Counted from the stretch's first letter, positions 34,538 through 43,742 are shown. The stretch is 64,000 nt of DNA from Chitinophaga pendula (GCF_020386615.1 NZ_CP077769.1:5939501-6003500); one strand, 5' to 3'. Numbers and translations are program-made. Notes: generated by a model not told the origin, from the letters alone.

Positions 34538-35104
34538 TTATATCATTACAAGGCTTTCTTCATGTTGCTTTTCGAGACGCTGCATCTGGCGGATGTGACG
34601 TTCAATATGCTTCGTGAGGAAATAGATGTATTGATATATATCCAACTTGCCTAAGTGATTTACTGACATATTAGTGAATACCAACGTACCTTCGCCATTC
34701 TTCAATAGACTCAGATTGTACATACATTGTGCATATTGTTGCTTCAACAACACGCGGATCTCGCTGAGATCTTTCAGACCAGTAGGCTCCATATGTTCCG
34801 GTCTGATCCATCCGAATGATTTACTACCGATCACATCTATCTCACGGAACTTTTCTTCATAGTCGGCGGCTATTATCACGGTATGACCATTACGCTTACG
34901 GTCTAGCGCACGACGTGTGCTCTTATTAACAATAAGCAGCAAAAAATAATTGGTTAAGCTAATATGCTCCAGCACTTCTCTGGCATTCCAATTATCAAGG
35001 TTGGGCTTGAAATGCAATAAAGCGGATTCTTTTTCAAACCAGGTATCCAACTCCCGGAAGTTCGTTAGCAAAGCCTCTCTTACAACTTGAATTACGTTTC
35101 TCAT
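34538..35104 (-). CDS. DinB-superfamily protein
   Basis: This 188-residue predicted four-helix bundle belongs to the DinB/YfiT-like group, which usually binds a metal through three histidines. WNAREVLEHISLTNYFLLL (about 38-56) provides the first His in the characteristic 'W...E.L.H' position; IYFLTKHIERHIRQMQRLEK (about 159-178) is the family C-terminal helix with two more His (about 165 and 169). Family members include thiol-dependent transferases such as BstA/mycothiol enzymes and many of unknown role, so no reaction is assigned. It uses the ATG at 35104. It lies between two minus-strand terminators, so it is likely transcribed alone, amid a group of short bounded units. Confidence 0.8.
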   Translation of the reverse strand: MRNVIQVVREALLTNFRELDTWFEKESALLHFKPNLDNWNAREVLEHISLTNYFLLLIVNKSTRRALDRKRNGHTVIIAADYEEKFREIDVIGSKSFGWIRPEHMEPTGLKDLSEIRVLLKQQYAQCMYNLSLLKNGEGTLVFTNMSVNHLGKLDIYQYIYFLTKHIERHIRQMQRLEKQHEESLVMI

Positions 35105-35210
35105 CTTACTATCTATTTTTGGGGTTATGCACTATCCTGACTGACATCGGTTAGTACATAACAGTATTCATAAAAATTGTTTCCTGGGTTGATCCGCGGA
35201 TTTTTCAAAT

Positions 35211-35240
35211 AAAAAACCCGGCTCGCTAACGGCGCCGGGT
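35211..35240 (-). terminator. Intrinsic terminator upstream of the DinB-like gene
   Basis: ACCCGGC (35216-35222) pairs with GCCGGGT (35234-35240), loop 11 bases, and on the minus strand TTTTTT follows. It ends 29 bp beyond the small ORF at 35270-35395 and would separate it from the DinB-like gene. Confidence 0.75.
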
Positions 35241-35269
35241 GAAATTATATAAGTGCGTAGCTTATATTA

Positions 35270-35395
35270 TTACATACGATGCCCATTAGGCTTTTTTAAG
35301 GTAAAGCCCTCCTTTCGCATTATATCACCATTCTTGGATGATGTATATACATGCCGCTCGGTTATCTCGATCATTTCTTCTATCACTATCTTCAT
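35270..35395 (-). CDS. Possible 41-residue small protein between two terminators
   Basis: The ATG at 35395 gives MKIVIEEMIEITERHVYTSS, then KNGDIMRKEGFTLKKPNGHR and a final Met, followed by TAA. Composition is protein-like: an acidic hydrophobic start and a basic C-terminal half. It begins 21 bp after one terminator (35416-35445) and ends 30 bp before another (35211-35240), so it fills a bounded unit. The frame could be extended to an ATG at 35524, but the longer reading would run through the terminator stem and is not preferred. No family recognised. Confidence 0.38.
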   Translation of the reverse strand: MKIVIEEMIEITERHVYTSSKNGDIMRKEGFTLKKPNGHRM

Positions 35396-35415
35396 TACAA
35401 GCAACTTATAAAGCA

Positions 35416-35445
35416 AAAGGTCCCGCTGTTTCCTGCGGGACCTTT
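35416..35445 (-). terminator. Intrinsic terminator of the Cys-rich small-ORF unit
   Basis: AAAGGTCCCGC (35416-35426) pairs with GCGGGACCTTT (35435-35445) across an 8-base loop. On the minus strand the stem runs into TTTTGC. It is 30 bp past the stop of the ORF at 35475-35570. Confidence 0.8.
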
Positions 35446-35474
35446 GTTTATACTCTTGATAACTTATTTCTTCG

Positions 35475-35570
35475 TTAACAATTGGTGCAACACGCCCGCA
35501 ACCAGCCACTGACCTGCTTCTCATGCTTGCAGGACATCGCGATAATCGTATATGATGGTTTATGTTGCAT
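35475..35570 (-). CDS. Possible 31-residue Cys-rich small protein
   Basis: The ATG at 35570 encodes MQHKPSYTIIAMSCKHEKQV, then SGWLRACCTNC and TAA. Four of 31 residues are Cys, three of them in the last five positions (C-C-T-N-C). A complete promoter (35589-35621) precedes it by about 20 bp and a good terminator follows 30 bp after the stop, so a short transcript is almost certain even if translation is not. The radical SAM gene lies just upstream on the same strand. It could be a metal- or thiol-binding microprotein, a peptide that is modified, or simply a small RNA with a chance ORF. I recognise no family. Confidence 0.4.
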   Translation of the reverse strand: MQHKPSYTIIAMSCKHEKQVSGWLRACCTNC

Positions 35571-35588
35571 TTTTTCTTATTGCTGTTG

Positions 35589-35621
35589 CAAAGGTAATTT
35601 TATTTTTTTTGATTACACAAA
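35589..35621 (-). promoter_or_regulatory. Complete Bacteroidota-type promoter for the small-ORF unit
   Basis: On the minus strand TTTG (35618-35621) and TACCTTTG (35589-35596) are separated by 21 bp, a full match to TTTG, 19-21 bp, TAnnTTTG. The spacer is A+T-rich. It points at the ATG at 35570. Confidence 0.72.
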
Positions 35622-35680
35622 ATTCCTACCATTTTTTTTTGCAGAATTAACTCTTTTTTCATAAATAGGGGCCGAACCAC

Positions 35681-36766
35681 TCAATCGAACAAACTTAGCT
35701 GAGATTTGGGACGCCGGAAAGCTTCCGTATTAAACTCAAAACGCTCCATATTGAGACCATACTTTTTAGTATGTACCCTGAATTGCTGCCGGATCAACTC
35801 TGCGATATTCCCCTCTCCCCTCATCCTCCGGCCAAAATTACTATCATTCACATTTCCGCCATGCATACTTTCGATCAAATGCCAGACCTTGTCCGCCCTG
35901 TCCGGGAAGTTCTTATAGAGCCAATCATTAAAAATAAGCTTCACCGCATCATTCAATCTGACTACCGTATACCCAGCGAATTTCGCACCATTATAAGCTG
36001 CCGCCTCCAGTAAAGCAGGCATTTCATGGTCATTCAGCCCCGGTATCATTGGCGCGGTCATTACTCCGACCGGTATTCCCACCTCGCTTAGCTCCTTTAC
36101 GATCTTGAACCGTTGCGCCGCAGTAGTGGTACGAGGTTCCATCTTAGTCCGCAGCTCTTCTTGCTGCGTAGTAATAGATACATACACACATACCAGATTA
36201 TCTTTCGCCAGCTGCTGCAAAAGGTATTTATCCCTGAGTACAAGTGAGTTCTTGGTGATAATACCTATAGGCTGCTTATACTCCAGCGCAACCTCCAATA
36301 ATTGCCTGGTGATCCACATCTTACGCTCCAATGGCTGATAACAATCGGTATTACCCGATAACGAGATCGGTTTCGGTACCCAATTTTTGTTCTCCAGGAA
36401 CTTCCGGAGCAGCTCCGGAGCGTTCTTCTTAACAATGATCTTTCGCTCGAAATCCAGACCAGCACTATACCCCCAGTACTGATGCGCATTACGGGCATAA
36501 CAATATATACAACCATGTTCGCAACCTTGGTAAGGGTTCATGGAATACCACATGCCCACATCCGGACTGTCAACTTTATTCACCAGCGTCTTTGCGTGCT
36601 CCTCTAATATCTGGGTAGGTACATCTGCCTGCCACCACTCGTCTATTCCCTCCGCATGCTCCTGGATATACTCCCCCTGGAGATATTTATTCTTAGGATT
36701 TATCTGTGCACCGCGCCCCTTATAATAGGAATTATCAGGCACACCTTCCTGAAATGGCAACGTCAT
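35681..36766 (-). CDS. PA0069-family radical SAM protein
   Basis: This 361-residue radical S-adenosylmethionine enzyme has the cluster motif CEHGCIYCYAR (about 82-92), the CxxxCxxC that holds the 4Fe-4S cluster, preceded by MNPYQGCEHGC and followed by NAHQYWGYSAGLDFERKIIV, which is typical of the PA0069/SPL-like family. Further conserved blocks are ISLSGNTDCYQPLERKMWIT (about 137-156), PIGIITKNSLVLRD (about 171-184), and the Gly-rich GVMTAPMIPGLND (about 237-249). The reaction of this family is unknown; its relatives include spore photoproduct lyase. There is no SPASM domain, so peptide maturation is not implied by family. The ATG at 36766 lies directly after a 36-bp palindrome, which suggests tight regulation. 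Confidence 0.87.
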   Translation of the reverse strand: MTLPFQEGVPDNSYYKGRGAQINPKNKYLQGEYIQEHAEGIDEWWQADVPTQILEEHAKTLVNKVDSPDVGMWYSMNPYQGCEHGCIYCYARNAHQYWGYSAGLDFERKIIVKKNAPELLRKFLENKNWVPKPISLSGNTDCYQPLERKMWITRQLLEVALEYKQPIGIITKNSLVLRDKYLLQQLAKDNLVCVYVSITTQQEELRTKMEPRTTTAAQRFKIVKELSEVGIPVGVMTAPMIPGLNDHEMPALLEAAAYNGAKFAGYTVVRLNDAVKLIFNDWLYKNFPDRADKVWHLIESMHGGNVNDSNFGRRMRGEGNIAELIRQQFRVHTKKYGLNMERFEFNTEAFRRPKSQLSLFD

Positions 36767-36767
36767 G

Positions 36768-36803
36768 ACTAATATTTTTAGTAAAACTACTAATAATATT
36801 AGT
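36768..36803. promoter_or_regulatory. 36-bp interrupted palindrome (operator candidate) at the radical SAM start
   Basis: Nine-base arms ACTAATATT (36768-36776) and AATATTAGT (36795-36803) flank an inner pair TTAGTA/TACTAA (36778-36783, 36788-36793), all sharing the same centre (between 36785 and 36786). Fifteen of eighteen base pairs match. The site begins one base before the radical SAM start codon and ends about 7 bp after the -7 element, so a bound repressor would block initiation. An RNA hairpin is the alternative reading. Confidence 0.65.
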
Positions 36804-36809
36804 TCATTG

Positions 36810-36817
36810 CAAATGTA
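36810..36817 (-). promoter_or_regulatory. -7 element of the radical SAM gene
   Basis: The minus strand reads TACATTTG (TAnnTTTG), 44 bp before the start codon and immediately upstream of the palindrome. A matching TTTG at the right distance is missing, which could fit an activated or weak promoter. Confidence 0.5.
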
Positions 36818-36840
36818 AAATAAGCGGGGCCAGGAAAAGA

Positions 36841-38622
36841 CTATATAATATGCATCTGGTGCATTAGGAAAGTGGCGTTTTTGTTCCGGGCGATACCTGG
36901 ACGCATCCGGTAATCAAAGTACAGCTGGTTATTATCTATGGTACTTTCAAAACAATAGTTTCGTACCTGTATGGGATAAGCATGTTCCATATGCCCCAAC
37001 TCCAGATCATGCGTAGCGATCATTCCCAGGCAGTTGTATTGAAGAAAATGCTCAATCAACTTGCGGGAACCGGATAATTTGTCTTCCGAATTGGTACCCT
37101 TCAGTATCTCGTCCAGCAATATAAATACCCTACTACCTTGCTGCAGGGTTTTTACGATCTGCTGTAAGCGTAATAGCTCCGCCTGAAAATAACTGGTATG
37201 TTTGGCAATGGAGTCCTTTATCCGCATGGAAGTCATAATATGCATCGGTGCAAAGCGAAAAGAGGCGGCGCAAACCGGCGCTCCGCACATAGCCAGCAGC
37301 AGGTTACTGCCTACGCTACGCAAAAAAGTACTCTTGCCGCTCATATTAGACCCGGTGATCACCAGGAACTGTGTGCCCGGCTCTATAACCAGATCATTAG
37401 TGACACAGGTAGCTGCTGGTATCAATGGATGCCCCGCCTGTATTACCTCCAAACCGGAAAATGCCTCATCCGCTTCCGGCGATACATATCCGGGGTGATT
37501 ATAGGCAAAAGTCGCCAGGCTATTCCAGGTTTCCATCCGGGCAATCACGTCCAGCCATTGCATGACCTCCGCCTGATAACGCATCTTCCACTTTTCCAGC
37601 CGGAACATGCAGTGAAGATCATATAGCAATACCGTATTCAGGAAAAGCCCGACCAGGATGTTCATCCGTTGGTCCAGCGCATTGCTGATACGTGCTAGCT
37701 CATACAGCGCCTTGCCCGCCTGACCAGCCAGTTGCTGCTGCTCCTTTAATGAAGAAGCGGCTCCGAAAGACTGTTGCCGGATTAACTCCAACAATGCAGA
37801 GAACTTATGGAGGACTTTCTCCTTATTAGACATCCATTGATGCTGCGCATTGACCCTTTTTACATTCATCAGCAATATACCTGCATTCGAAAAGAACACG
37901 ATCAGCATCGGATACAAAGTGCTACTCGTCAGGTAATACAGGAACGTCCCCATTAACAGAAGCGGCATTATCCAGCTGACCAGTCGCAATCCTTTTCTTG
38001 TAATGAAGTCATACGGGGATACCAACCAGGCCTGCAGGGACCGGCGGTCTTCCATTGTCTCATTAGACAAAACGGCATGGGCGGACAATTGCTGCCGGAA
38101 ATCCACCATAGGCTTTAGCGTCTCCACCGCCATTTGGGTTGCTTTTATAGCAGCCACATCCTGCAGAGGCGCTCTCAGGGTTTCTGCCAGATATTCCGCT
38201 CCCATCAGTGTACCCGTCCGGTTAATATGCTGGTATAAGGATGATGGTCCAAATACGTCAAGATCACTGGTAAAAGGATGTTCCTCATCTACGAACCGGT
38301 TACCGTCCTCAAAATCGGCCTGGTTGATGGTTACCAGTTTCAATTCCTTCTCATTCAGGGTCAGCAGTGCCTGTTGCAATCGTAACCGGTCCTGACAGCG
38401 TTGATACCGTATCAACACGAATACAAATGCTACAATTGCCCCGATAGCAGCCAGCAGCCAGATCGTCTCAAATGATCTGGCAATATATTGCCAGCCAAAT
38501 ACCAGCAACCCAATAAATAAGAACAATCGCGTCCAGGCCAGCACCCGCAATTGTTGCTGCGAGTGCCGGGCCTGCTCCCCAAAATCGGCTATCAATTGCC
38601 GGTATGTAACCTCAAGTGTCAT
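36841..38622 (-). CDS. Membrane-anchored MutS-family ATPase
   Basis: This 593-residue protein has the MutS lever/clamp and ATPase parts but no mismatch-recognition domain I. The ATPase has Walker A GSNMSGKST (about 424-432), the MutS-specific FAPMHIMTSMRIKDSIAKHT (about 457-476), and Walker B ILLDEILKGTNSEDK (about 501-515). Unlike true MutS it has hydrophobic segments at about 33-50 and 54-72, again at about 213-232 and 236-253, and one at about 321-336, so it is likely inserted in the inner membrane. Such 'DNA mismatch repair protein MutS' homologs recur in Bacteroidota; their role is not known to me and probably not mismatch repair. It lies 20 bp downstream of the GH125 gene and may be cotranscribed with it. 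Confidence 0.83.
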   Translation of the reverse strand: MTLEVTYRQLIADFGEQARHSQQQLRVLAWTRLFLFIGLLVFGWQYIARSFETIWLLAAIGAIVAFVFVLIRYQRCQDRLRLQQALLTLNEKELKLVTINQADFEDGNRFVDEEHPFTSDLDVFGPSSLYQHINRTGTLMGAEYLAETLRAPLQDVAAIKATQMAVETLKPMVDFRQQLSAHAVLSNETMEDRRSLQAWLVSPYDFITRKGLRLVSWIMPLLLMGTFLYYLTSSTLYPMLIVFFSNAGILLMNVKRVNAQHQWMSNKEKVLHKFSALLELIRQQSFGAASSLKEQQQLAGQAGKALYELARISNALDQRMNILVGLFLNTVLLYDLHCMFRLEKWKMRYQAEVMQWLDVIARMETWNSLATFAYNHPGYVSPEADEAFSGLEVIQAGHPLIPAATCVTNDLVIEPGTQFLVITGSNMSGKSTFLRSVGSNLLLAMCGAPVCAASFRFAPMHIMTSMRIKDSIAKHTSYFQAELLRLQQIVKTLQQGSRVFILLDEILKGTNSEDKLSGSRKLIEHFLQYNCLGMIATHDLELGHMEHAYPIQVRNYCFESTIDNNQLYFDYRMRPGIARNKNATFLMHQMHII

Positions 38623-38642
38623 TAGTAATAGTACAGAACGTA

Positions 38643-40076
38643 TTAGTTATATTGTCTTTTCAGTAATTCCGGATACTGTTCGCTTACCTTCATCACCAGC
38701 TCACCGAAAAGCGTATTCGCCCAGGCAAACCATTTACGGGTATACTTTTTGGGGTCTTCTTTATGGAAAGACTCATGGATAAAGCCAGTATCGCCATCCG
38801 TATTACGCAGGGTGCGTAAACAGCTGGCTATCTCCTCCTTATCCTGGCTGGTCAATGCTTTCATAATGATACTCATAGGCCAGATATAATCTTCACCCGT
38901 ATGAGGGCTTCCTACCCCTTCTCCGTATTTACCTTTGTAAAACCAGGGATGGAAACTACTCCAAACAAAGTTTCTGGTCGTTTTATACAGAGGGTCATCT
39001 GCTGTAGTATATCCCAGGTAGGGAATAGAAAGCAGGCTTGGCACATTGGTGTCGTCAAGGAACAACCGGTTACCATAACCATCTACTTCAAAACCAAACA
39101 TTTTACCCAGCTGCGGATGCTCTACAATAGCATAGGCTTTGATAGCCCGGTCCACTTCTTCAGCCAGCGCCTCGCACTCCTTGGCGAAAGCCGTATCACG
39201 CAGCGCATCCCGGCTGATCTCTGCCAGCTGTCTTAAGGATACCACCGCAAACATATTGGAGGGGATCAGGAAAGGGAACAGCGTAGCATCATCCGAAGGA
39301 CGGAAGATAGACACAATCAGGCCTACAGGTTGCATAGGCGCCCCATAACCGGAGTTAGCTACTGCATCAGGCTGCCAGGAACCTATACGCTGAAATTTAT
39401 AAGGTCCTTTCCCTTCTTTTCTTTGCTGCACCTTGAAGGTCTGTACGGTAAGGCGGGCAGCTTTCTTATAATTCTCATCAAAGATCTGCGTATCACCGCT
39501 TATCTTCCAGTAATGATAAGCCAACCTGATAGGATAACATAAGGAATCAATCTCCCACTTGCGTTCATGCAGCTCCGGTTTCATATCGGTCAGGTCCTTT
39601 TCCCACTCACTTCCTGTAGGACCATCATTGAAGGCATTGGCATATGGATCGATCAGTATACATTTTACCTGTCGATTGATCACCCCTGCTATCAACTGCT
39701 GCAAAGCATTATCTTCCTTTACCAGTGGCAGATAAGGCCATACCTGTGCCGAAGAATCCCTTAACCACATCGCGTGAATGTCTCCGGTAAGTACAAAAGT
39801 ATCAGGCCTGCCACCGTCCTGCTTGAAATTAACCGTCGTATCCAATGTATTCGGAAAACAGTTTTCAAACATCCACGCCAGCTTAGGGTCCGCTATTTGT
39901 TTCTTTATACGTAGTATCGTTTTCTCTACTGCTGTACTGGTAAATTTACGCTGCGTCAACGGAGGACGTTGCGAACTATAACCATCCCAGGCCATTACCG
40001 CCTTGGGAAACCCTAAACCGATAGCGCCGGCCAATACACTGCTATTGCGTATAAAATCTCTTCTCGATGACATCAC
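38643..40076 (-). CDS. GH125 exo-alpha-1,6-mannosidase-like protein, Tat-exported
   Basis: This 477-residue (alpha/alpha)6-barrel enzyme belongs to the GH125 (DUF1237) family, metal-independent alpha-mannosidases that trim yeast-type or host N-glycan mannan. The N-terminus SSRRDFIRNSSVLAGAIGLG has the twin-arginine motif SRRDFI, so it is exported folded. Family motifs include TGDIHAMWLRDSSAQVWPYL (about 96-115), ILIDPYANAFNDGPTGSEWE, KWEIDSLCYPIRLAYHYWK (about 172-190) and, near the end, HESFHKEDPKKYTRKWFAWA. The Glu/Asp pair used as catalytic acid and base should lie in the motifs named, but I have not assigned them individually. Together with the GH130 gene at 7.9 kb it hints at mannoside use. 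The MutS-like gene follows after 20 bp. Confidence 0.9.
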   Translation of the reverse strand: MMSSRRDFIRNSSVLAGAIGLGFPKAVMAWDGYSSQRPPLTQRKFTSTAVEKTILRIKKQIADPKLAWMFENCFPNTLDTTVNFKQDGGRPDTFVLTGDIHAMWLRDSSAQVWPYLPLVKEDNALQQLIAGVINRQVKCILIDPYANAFNDGPTGSEWEKDLTDMKPELHERKWEIDSLCYPIRLAYHYWKISGDTQIFDENYKKAARLTVQTFKVQQRKEGKGPYKFQRIGSWQPDAVANSGYGAPMQPVGLIVSIFRPSDDATLFPFLIPSNMFAVVSLRQLAEISRDALRDTAFAKECEALAEEVDRAIKAYAIVEHPQLGKMFGFEVDGYGNRLFLDDTNVPSLLSIPYLGYTTADDPLYKTTRNFVWSSFHPWFYKGKYGEGVGSPHTGEDYIWPMSIIMKALTSQDKEEIASCLRTLRNTDGDTGFIHESFHKEDPKKYTRKWFAWANTLFGELVMKVSEQYPELLKRQYN

Positions 40077-40130
40077 CTTTATATTTTACAGGTCTTTGAT
40101 AAGTTTTTACGAGGGTCTAAAATAAGCAAA

Positions 40131-40169
40131 ATGGGCAGGATATTTCCAATAACCGGATATCCTGCCCAT
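40131..40169 (-). terminator. Terminator of icmF
   Basis: ATGGGCAGGATAT (40131-40143) pairs with ATATCCTGCCCAT (40157-40169), a 13-bp stem with a 13-base loop. On the minus strand TTTTGCTTATTTT follows. It begins 27 bp beyond the icmF stop codon. Confidence 0.72.
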
Positions 40170-40195
40170 ACGGGTATTAAAGTTGGTGAATGTAA

Positions 40196-43100
40196 TTACA
40201 TGCTTCTTCTGTATTGTCCGCCTACTTCATAAAGCGCATTGGTGATCTGCCCTAGCGAACAATGTTTTACCGTTTCCATGAGTTCAGCAAACAGGTTACC
40301 ATTAGCTATAGCTACCTGCTGCAGCTTTTTGAGCGCCGTTGCACTCTTATCCGCATGACGTACATGGAACGCTTTCAAGGTATCGATCTGGAATTCTTTT
40401 TCTTCACTGGTAGACCGAATTACTTCAGCCGGCAGGATCGTAGGCGAGCCGTTTTTATTCAAGAACGTATTCACCCCTATGATGGGATACTCTCCCGTAT
40501 GTTTCAAAGACTCGTAGTAGAGGCTCTCTTCCTGTATCTTATTACGCTGATACATACGCTCCATAGCACCTAACACGCCGCCACGCTCCGTAATACGGTT
40601 GAATTCAACGATCACCGCCTCTTCTACCAGGTCGGTCAACTCCTCAATGAAGAAAGAACCCTGTATGGGGTTTTCATTTTTGGCGGTCCCCAATTCCCGG
40701 TTAATGATCAGCTGTATCGCCATTGCCCTGCGCACACTTTCTTCGGTAGGCGTCGTAATAGCCTCATCGTAAGCATTTGTATGCAATGAATTACAGTTAT
40801 CATAGATGGCATATAGCGCTTGCAAGGTGGTACGGATATCATTGAAGTCTATCTCCTGTGCGTGTAAGCTACGGCCACTGGTCTGGATATGATATTTCAA
40901 TTTCTGTGAACGGTCATTCCCTTTATACTTGTATTTGATCGCTTTGGACCAGATCCGGCGCGCCACCCTACCGATTACTGCATACTCAGGATCCATACCA
41001 TTACTGAAAAAGAAAGACAGGTTAGGAGCAAAATCATCAATATGCATACCTCGGCTCAGATAGTACTCTACATAAGTAAAGCCATTAGCCAGGGTAAATG
41101 CCAGCTGCGTGATAGGATTCGCGCCCGCTTCTGCGATGTGATACCCGGAAATGCTGACAGAGTAGAAGTTGCGCACTTTACGTTCTATAAAATATTGCTG
41201 CACATCCCCCATCAGTTTAAGCGCGAATTCCGTAGAGAATATACAGGTATTCTGCGCCTGATCCTCTTTCAGGATATCGGCCTGTACCGTACCACGTACG
41301 GTGCTCAGGGCGTAAGCTTTGATCTTCTCATACACCTCGCTTTCCAATACCTGATCGCCGGAAATACCCAGCAACTGAAGACCTAATCCATTATTACCAT
41401 GAGGCAGCCCGCCATTGTAAGTGGGCAACGGGTGATCTTTGAATTTCTCACGGATCGTACGTTTTATTTGATCCGTTAAACCATTCCCAGCAATATATTT
41501 TTCACATTCCTGGTCTATCGCTGCGTTCATAAAGAATGCCAGCAAGATAGGGGCAGGTCCGTTGATGGTCATCGATACGGAGGTCTTGGCATCACAAAGG
41601 TCAAAACCGCTGTAGAGTTTCTTGGCATCATCTACTGTGGCAATGCTCACCCCGGAATTACCGACCTTACCGTAGATATCCGGCCGGTGTGCAGGATCTT
41701 CTCCATAGAGCGTCACGCTATCGAAAGCAGTACTTAGACGTTTGGCCGGCTGATCTACCGACACATAGTGAAAACGCTTGTTGGTACGCTCTGGGCCACC
41801 CTCTCCGGCAAACATACGCGTGGGGTCTTCCCCTTCCCGCTTCAACGGAAATACCCCTGCAGCATAAGGGAATTCGCCCGGTAGGTTCTCCGTCAGCTGC
41901 CAACGTAAAATATCGCCCCAATCCGTATATCTCGGCAGACTTATTTTAGGAATATTAGACTGAGAAAGGCTCTGCGTATACAAAGGAAGGTTAATGACCT
42001 TGTCACGTACCTTGAACTCATAAAACTCTGCTGTATATTGACGTTTCAATGCGGACCATCCCTCTACCAGTTGCCTGCATTCAGGATGTAGTTGCTGCTG
42101 CAGATGTACTTTAATTGCCTCCAGTTCCTCCTTACCCTTCACCCCTTCCATGGCCAGTACACCTGCTAACTGGTATAACTGCCTGGCAATAGCACACTGC
42201 TCCGTCACCCACTTTTCATACTCCGCAATTGTCTCTCCTATTTCTGCCAGGTACCTTATCCTGGCAGGCGGAATGATCTGCGATTTGGTACTGGTGGATT
42301 TGATCCTTTCATGGGTTACAGGCCCGAAATCAGTAGATGTTTTGGATGCAATGACCAGTATGAGCTTTTCAAACAGCAGGTTCACCCCGGCATCGTTGAA
42401 CTGCGATGCGATAGTACCTACCACAGGCAGGTCGTCATCCTTCGCATCCCACAGGGTATGGTTACGTTTGTATTGTTTGCGCACATCATGTAACGCATCC
42501 AGTGCACCAGCCTTATCAAACTTGTTGATCGCTATCACGTCTGCATAATCCAGCATGTTGATCTTCTCCAGTTGAGAAGCAGCACCGTATTCAGGTGTCA
42601 TTACGTACATGGATACATCGCAGTAATCCGTAATAGCAGTATCGCTCTGCCCGATACCGGATGTCTCCAGGATAATAAAATCGAATCCTGCCTGCCGGCA
42701 GATGTCAATCGCTTCCTGAATATGAAGACTGATCGCTTTATCGCTTTCCCTTGTTGCCAGGGACCGCATGTAAGCACGGGGATGATGGATGGAATTCATC
42801 CGGATACGGTCTCCCAGCAAAGCACCTCCTGTCTTTTTCTTGGAAGGGTCTACTGAGATCACCGCCACTGTTTTATCTTCAAAGTTGGTCAGAAAACGAC
42901 GCACCAGCTCATCTGTAACACTACTTTTACCAGCACCTCCCGTACCGGTGATGCCCAGTACCGGCGGATGAGCGCTTGTCTGATCAGCCGGTAATTCGGG
43001 CAGCTGATCATTCTCCGCCACTGTTATCGCCTGCGCAATGATCTTATAATCACGCTGAGGCAACTCTTTCAAATGACCATTCAGCGAAGCTACTGTCTGA

Positions 43101-43522
43101 AAATCACACTGACGGATCAGGTCTTCTATCATACCCTCCAACCCCATCTGCCGGCCATCATCCGGCGAATATATCCGACTGATCCCGTATTTATGCAGTT
43201 CCTCCGCCTCTGATGGCAGTATAGTCCCCCCACCGCCGCCGAATAGTTTGATATGTCCGCATCCCTTTTCTTTCAAAAGATCAAACATATACTTAAAAAA
43301 TTCCACGTGCCCCCCCTGGTAGGAGGTAACAGCAATCCCCTGCGCATCTTCCTGTATAGCACAATCCACGATCTCAGCGGCGGACCTGTTATGCCCTAGG
43401 TGAATAACCTCCGCCCCTTTAGACTGCATGATCCGACGCATAATATTAATAGCCGCATCATGACCATCAAAAAGAGAAGCCGCGGTAACGATACGTACTT
43501 TATGTTGTGGTGTATATGACAT
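40196..43522 (-). CDS. icmF: Fused isobutyryl-CoA mutase IcmF (B12 domain, G-protein chaperone, mutase)
   Basis: This 1108-residue fusion interconverts isobutyryl-CoA and n-butyryl-CoA with coenzyme B12. Order of domains: a cobalamin-binding domain (about 8-135) with [10 protein letters not shown] (His21 is the lower cobalt ligand), [11 protein letters not shown] and the GGGGG loop; a MeaB-type GTPase chaperone (about 187-400) with Walker [10 protein letters not shown] (about 193-201), [20 protein letters not shown] and the NKFDK guanine motif; and the large mutase domain (about 560-1090) with [40 protein letters not shown] and [20 protein letters not shown]. Domain order B12-GTPase-mutase distinguishes IcmF from ordinary methylmalonyl-CoA mutase. 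The ATG at 43522 is clear. It is a single-gene unit, with a terminator on each side. Some IcmF proteins also act on pivalyl- or isovaleryl-CoA. Confidence 0.93.
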   Translation of the reverse strand: MSYTPQHKVRIVTAASLFDGHDAAINIMRRIMQSKGAEVIHLGHNRSAAEIVDCAIQEDAQGIAVTSYQGGHVEFFKYMFDLLKEKGCGHIKLFGGGGGTILPSEAEELHKYGISRIYSPDDGRQMGLEGMIEDLIRQCDFQTVASLNGHLKELPQRDYKIIAQAITVAENDQLPELPADQTSAHPPVLGITGTGGAGKSSVTDELVRRFLTNFEDKTVAVISVDPSKKKTGGALLGDRIRMNSIHHPRAYMRSLATRESDKAISLHIQEAIDICRQAGFDFIILETSGIGQSDTAITDYCDVSMYVMTPEYGAASQLEKINMLDYADVIAINKFDKAGALDALHDVRKQYKRNHTLWDAKDDDLPVVGTIASQFNDAGVNLLFEKLILVIASKTSTDFGPVTHERIKSTSTKSQIIPPARIRYLAEIGETIAEYEKWVTEQCAIARQLYQLAGVLAMEGVKGKEELEAIKVHLQQQLHPECRQLVEGWSALKRQYTAEFYEFKVRDKVINLPLYTQSLSQSNIPKISLPRYTDWGDILRWQLTENLPGEFPYAAGVFPLKREGEDPTRMFAGEGGPERTNKRFHYVSVDQPAKRLSTAFDSVTLYGEDPAHRPDIYGKVGNSGVSIATVDDAKKLYSGFDLCDAKTSVSMTINGPAPILLAFFMNAAIDQECEKYIAGNGLTDQIKRTIREKFKDHPLPTYNGGLPHGNNGLGLQLLGISGDQVLESEVYEKIKAYALSTVRGTVQADILKEDQAQNTCIFSTEFALKLMGDVQQYFIERKVRNFYSVSISGYHIAEAGANPITQLAFTLANGFTYVEYYLSRGMHIDDFAPNLSFFFSNGMDPEYAVIGRVARRIWSKAIKYKYKGNDRSQKLKYHIQTSGRSLHAQEIDFNDIRTTLQALYAIYDNCNSLHTNAYDEAITTPTEESVRRAMAIQLIINRELGTAKNENPIQGSFFIEELTDLVEEAVIVEFNRITERGGVLGAMERMYQRNKIQEESLYYESLKHTGEYPIIGVNTFLNKNGSPTILPAEVIRSTSEEKEFQIDTLKAFHVRHADKSATALKKLQQVAIANGNLFAELMETVKHCSLGQITNALYEVGGQYRRSM

Positions 43523-43702
43523 CTTCCTTTCATTTACAACCCGGTCCGAAAATGATCCGGGTCAGGATATGCAATTTACGGAAAAAGCTTGCTGTACCTG
43601 CGGACACAGGCATACTTTGGCGGTTTTAAAACATATACTTCCGGAGATTGGATAAAATTCAAGAAGGACATAAAATGGTTAACAAATATTTGGTAGCTAT
43701 CC

Positions 43703-43742
43703 CATATTAAAAAAGGCGCCATACGACGCCTTTTTTAATATG
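43703..43742. terminator. Bidirectional terminator between SusCD operon and icmF
   Basis: CATATTAAAAAAGGCG (43703-43718) pairs with CGCCTTTTTTAATATG (43727-43742), a 16-bp perfect stem with an 8-base loop. The A and T tracts on the two sides serve either strand. It lies 28 bp after the susD stop and so ends the susC-susD transcript. Confidence 0.85.

Noticed and set aside
35270..35524. 84-codon reading of the small ORF upstream of the DinB-like gene
   Set aside because: The extension runs through a strong terminator stem (35416-35445) and overlaps the Cys-rich ORF in another frame. Only the 41-codon part from 35395 is kept.
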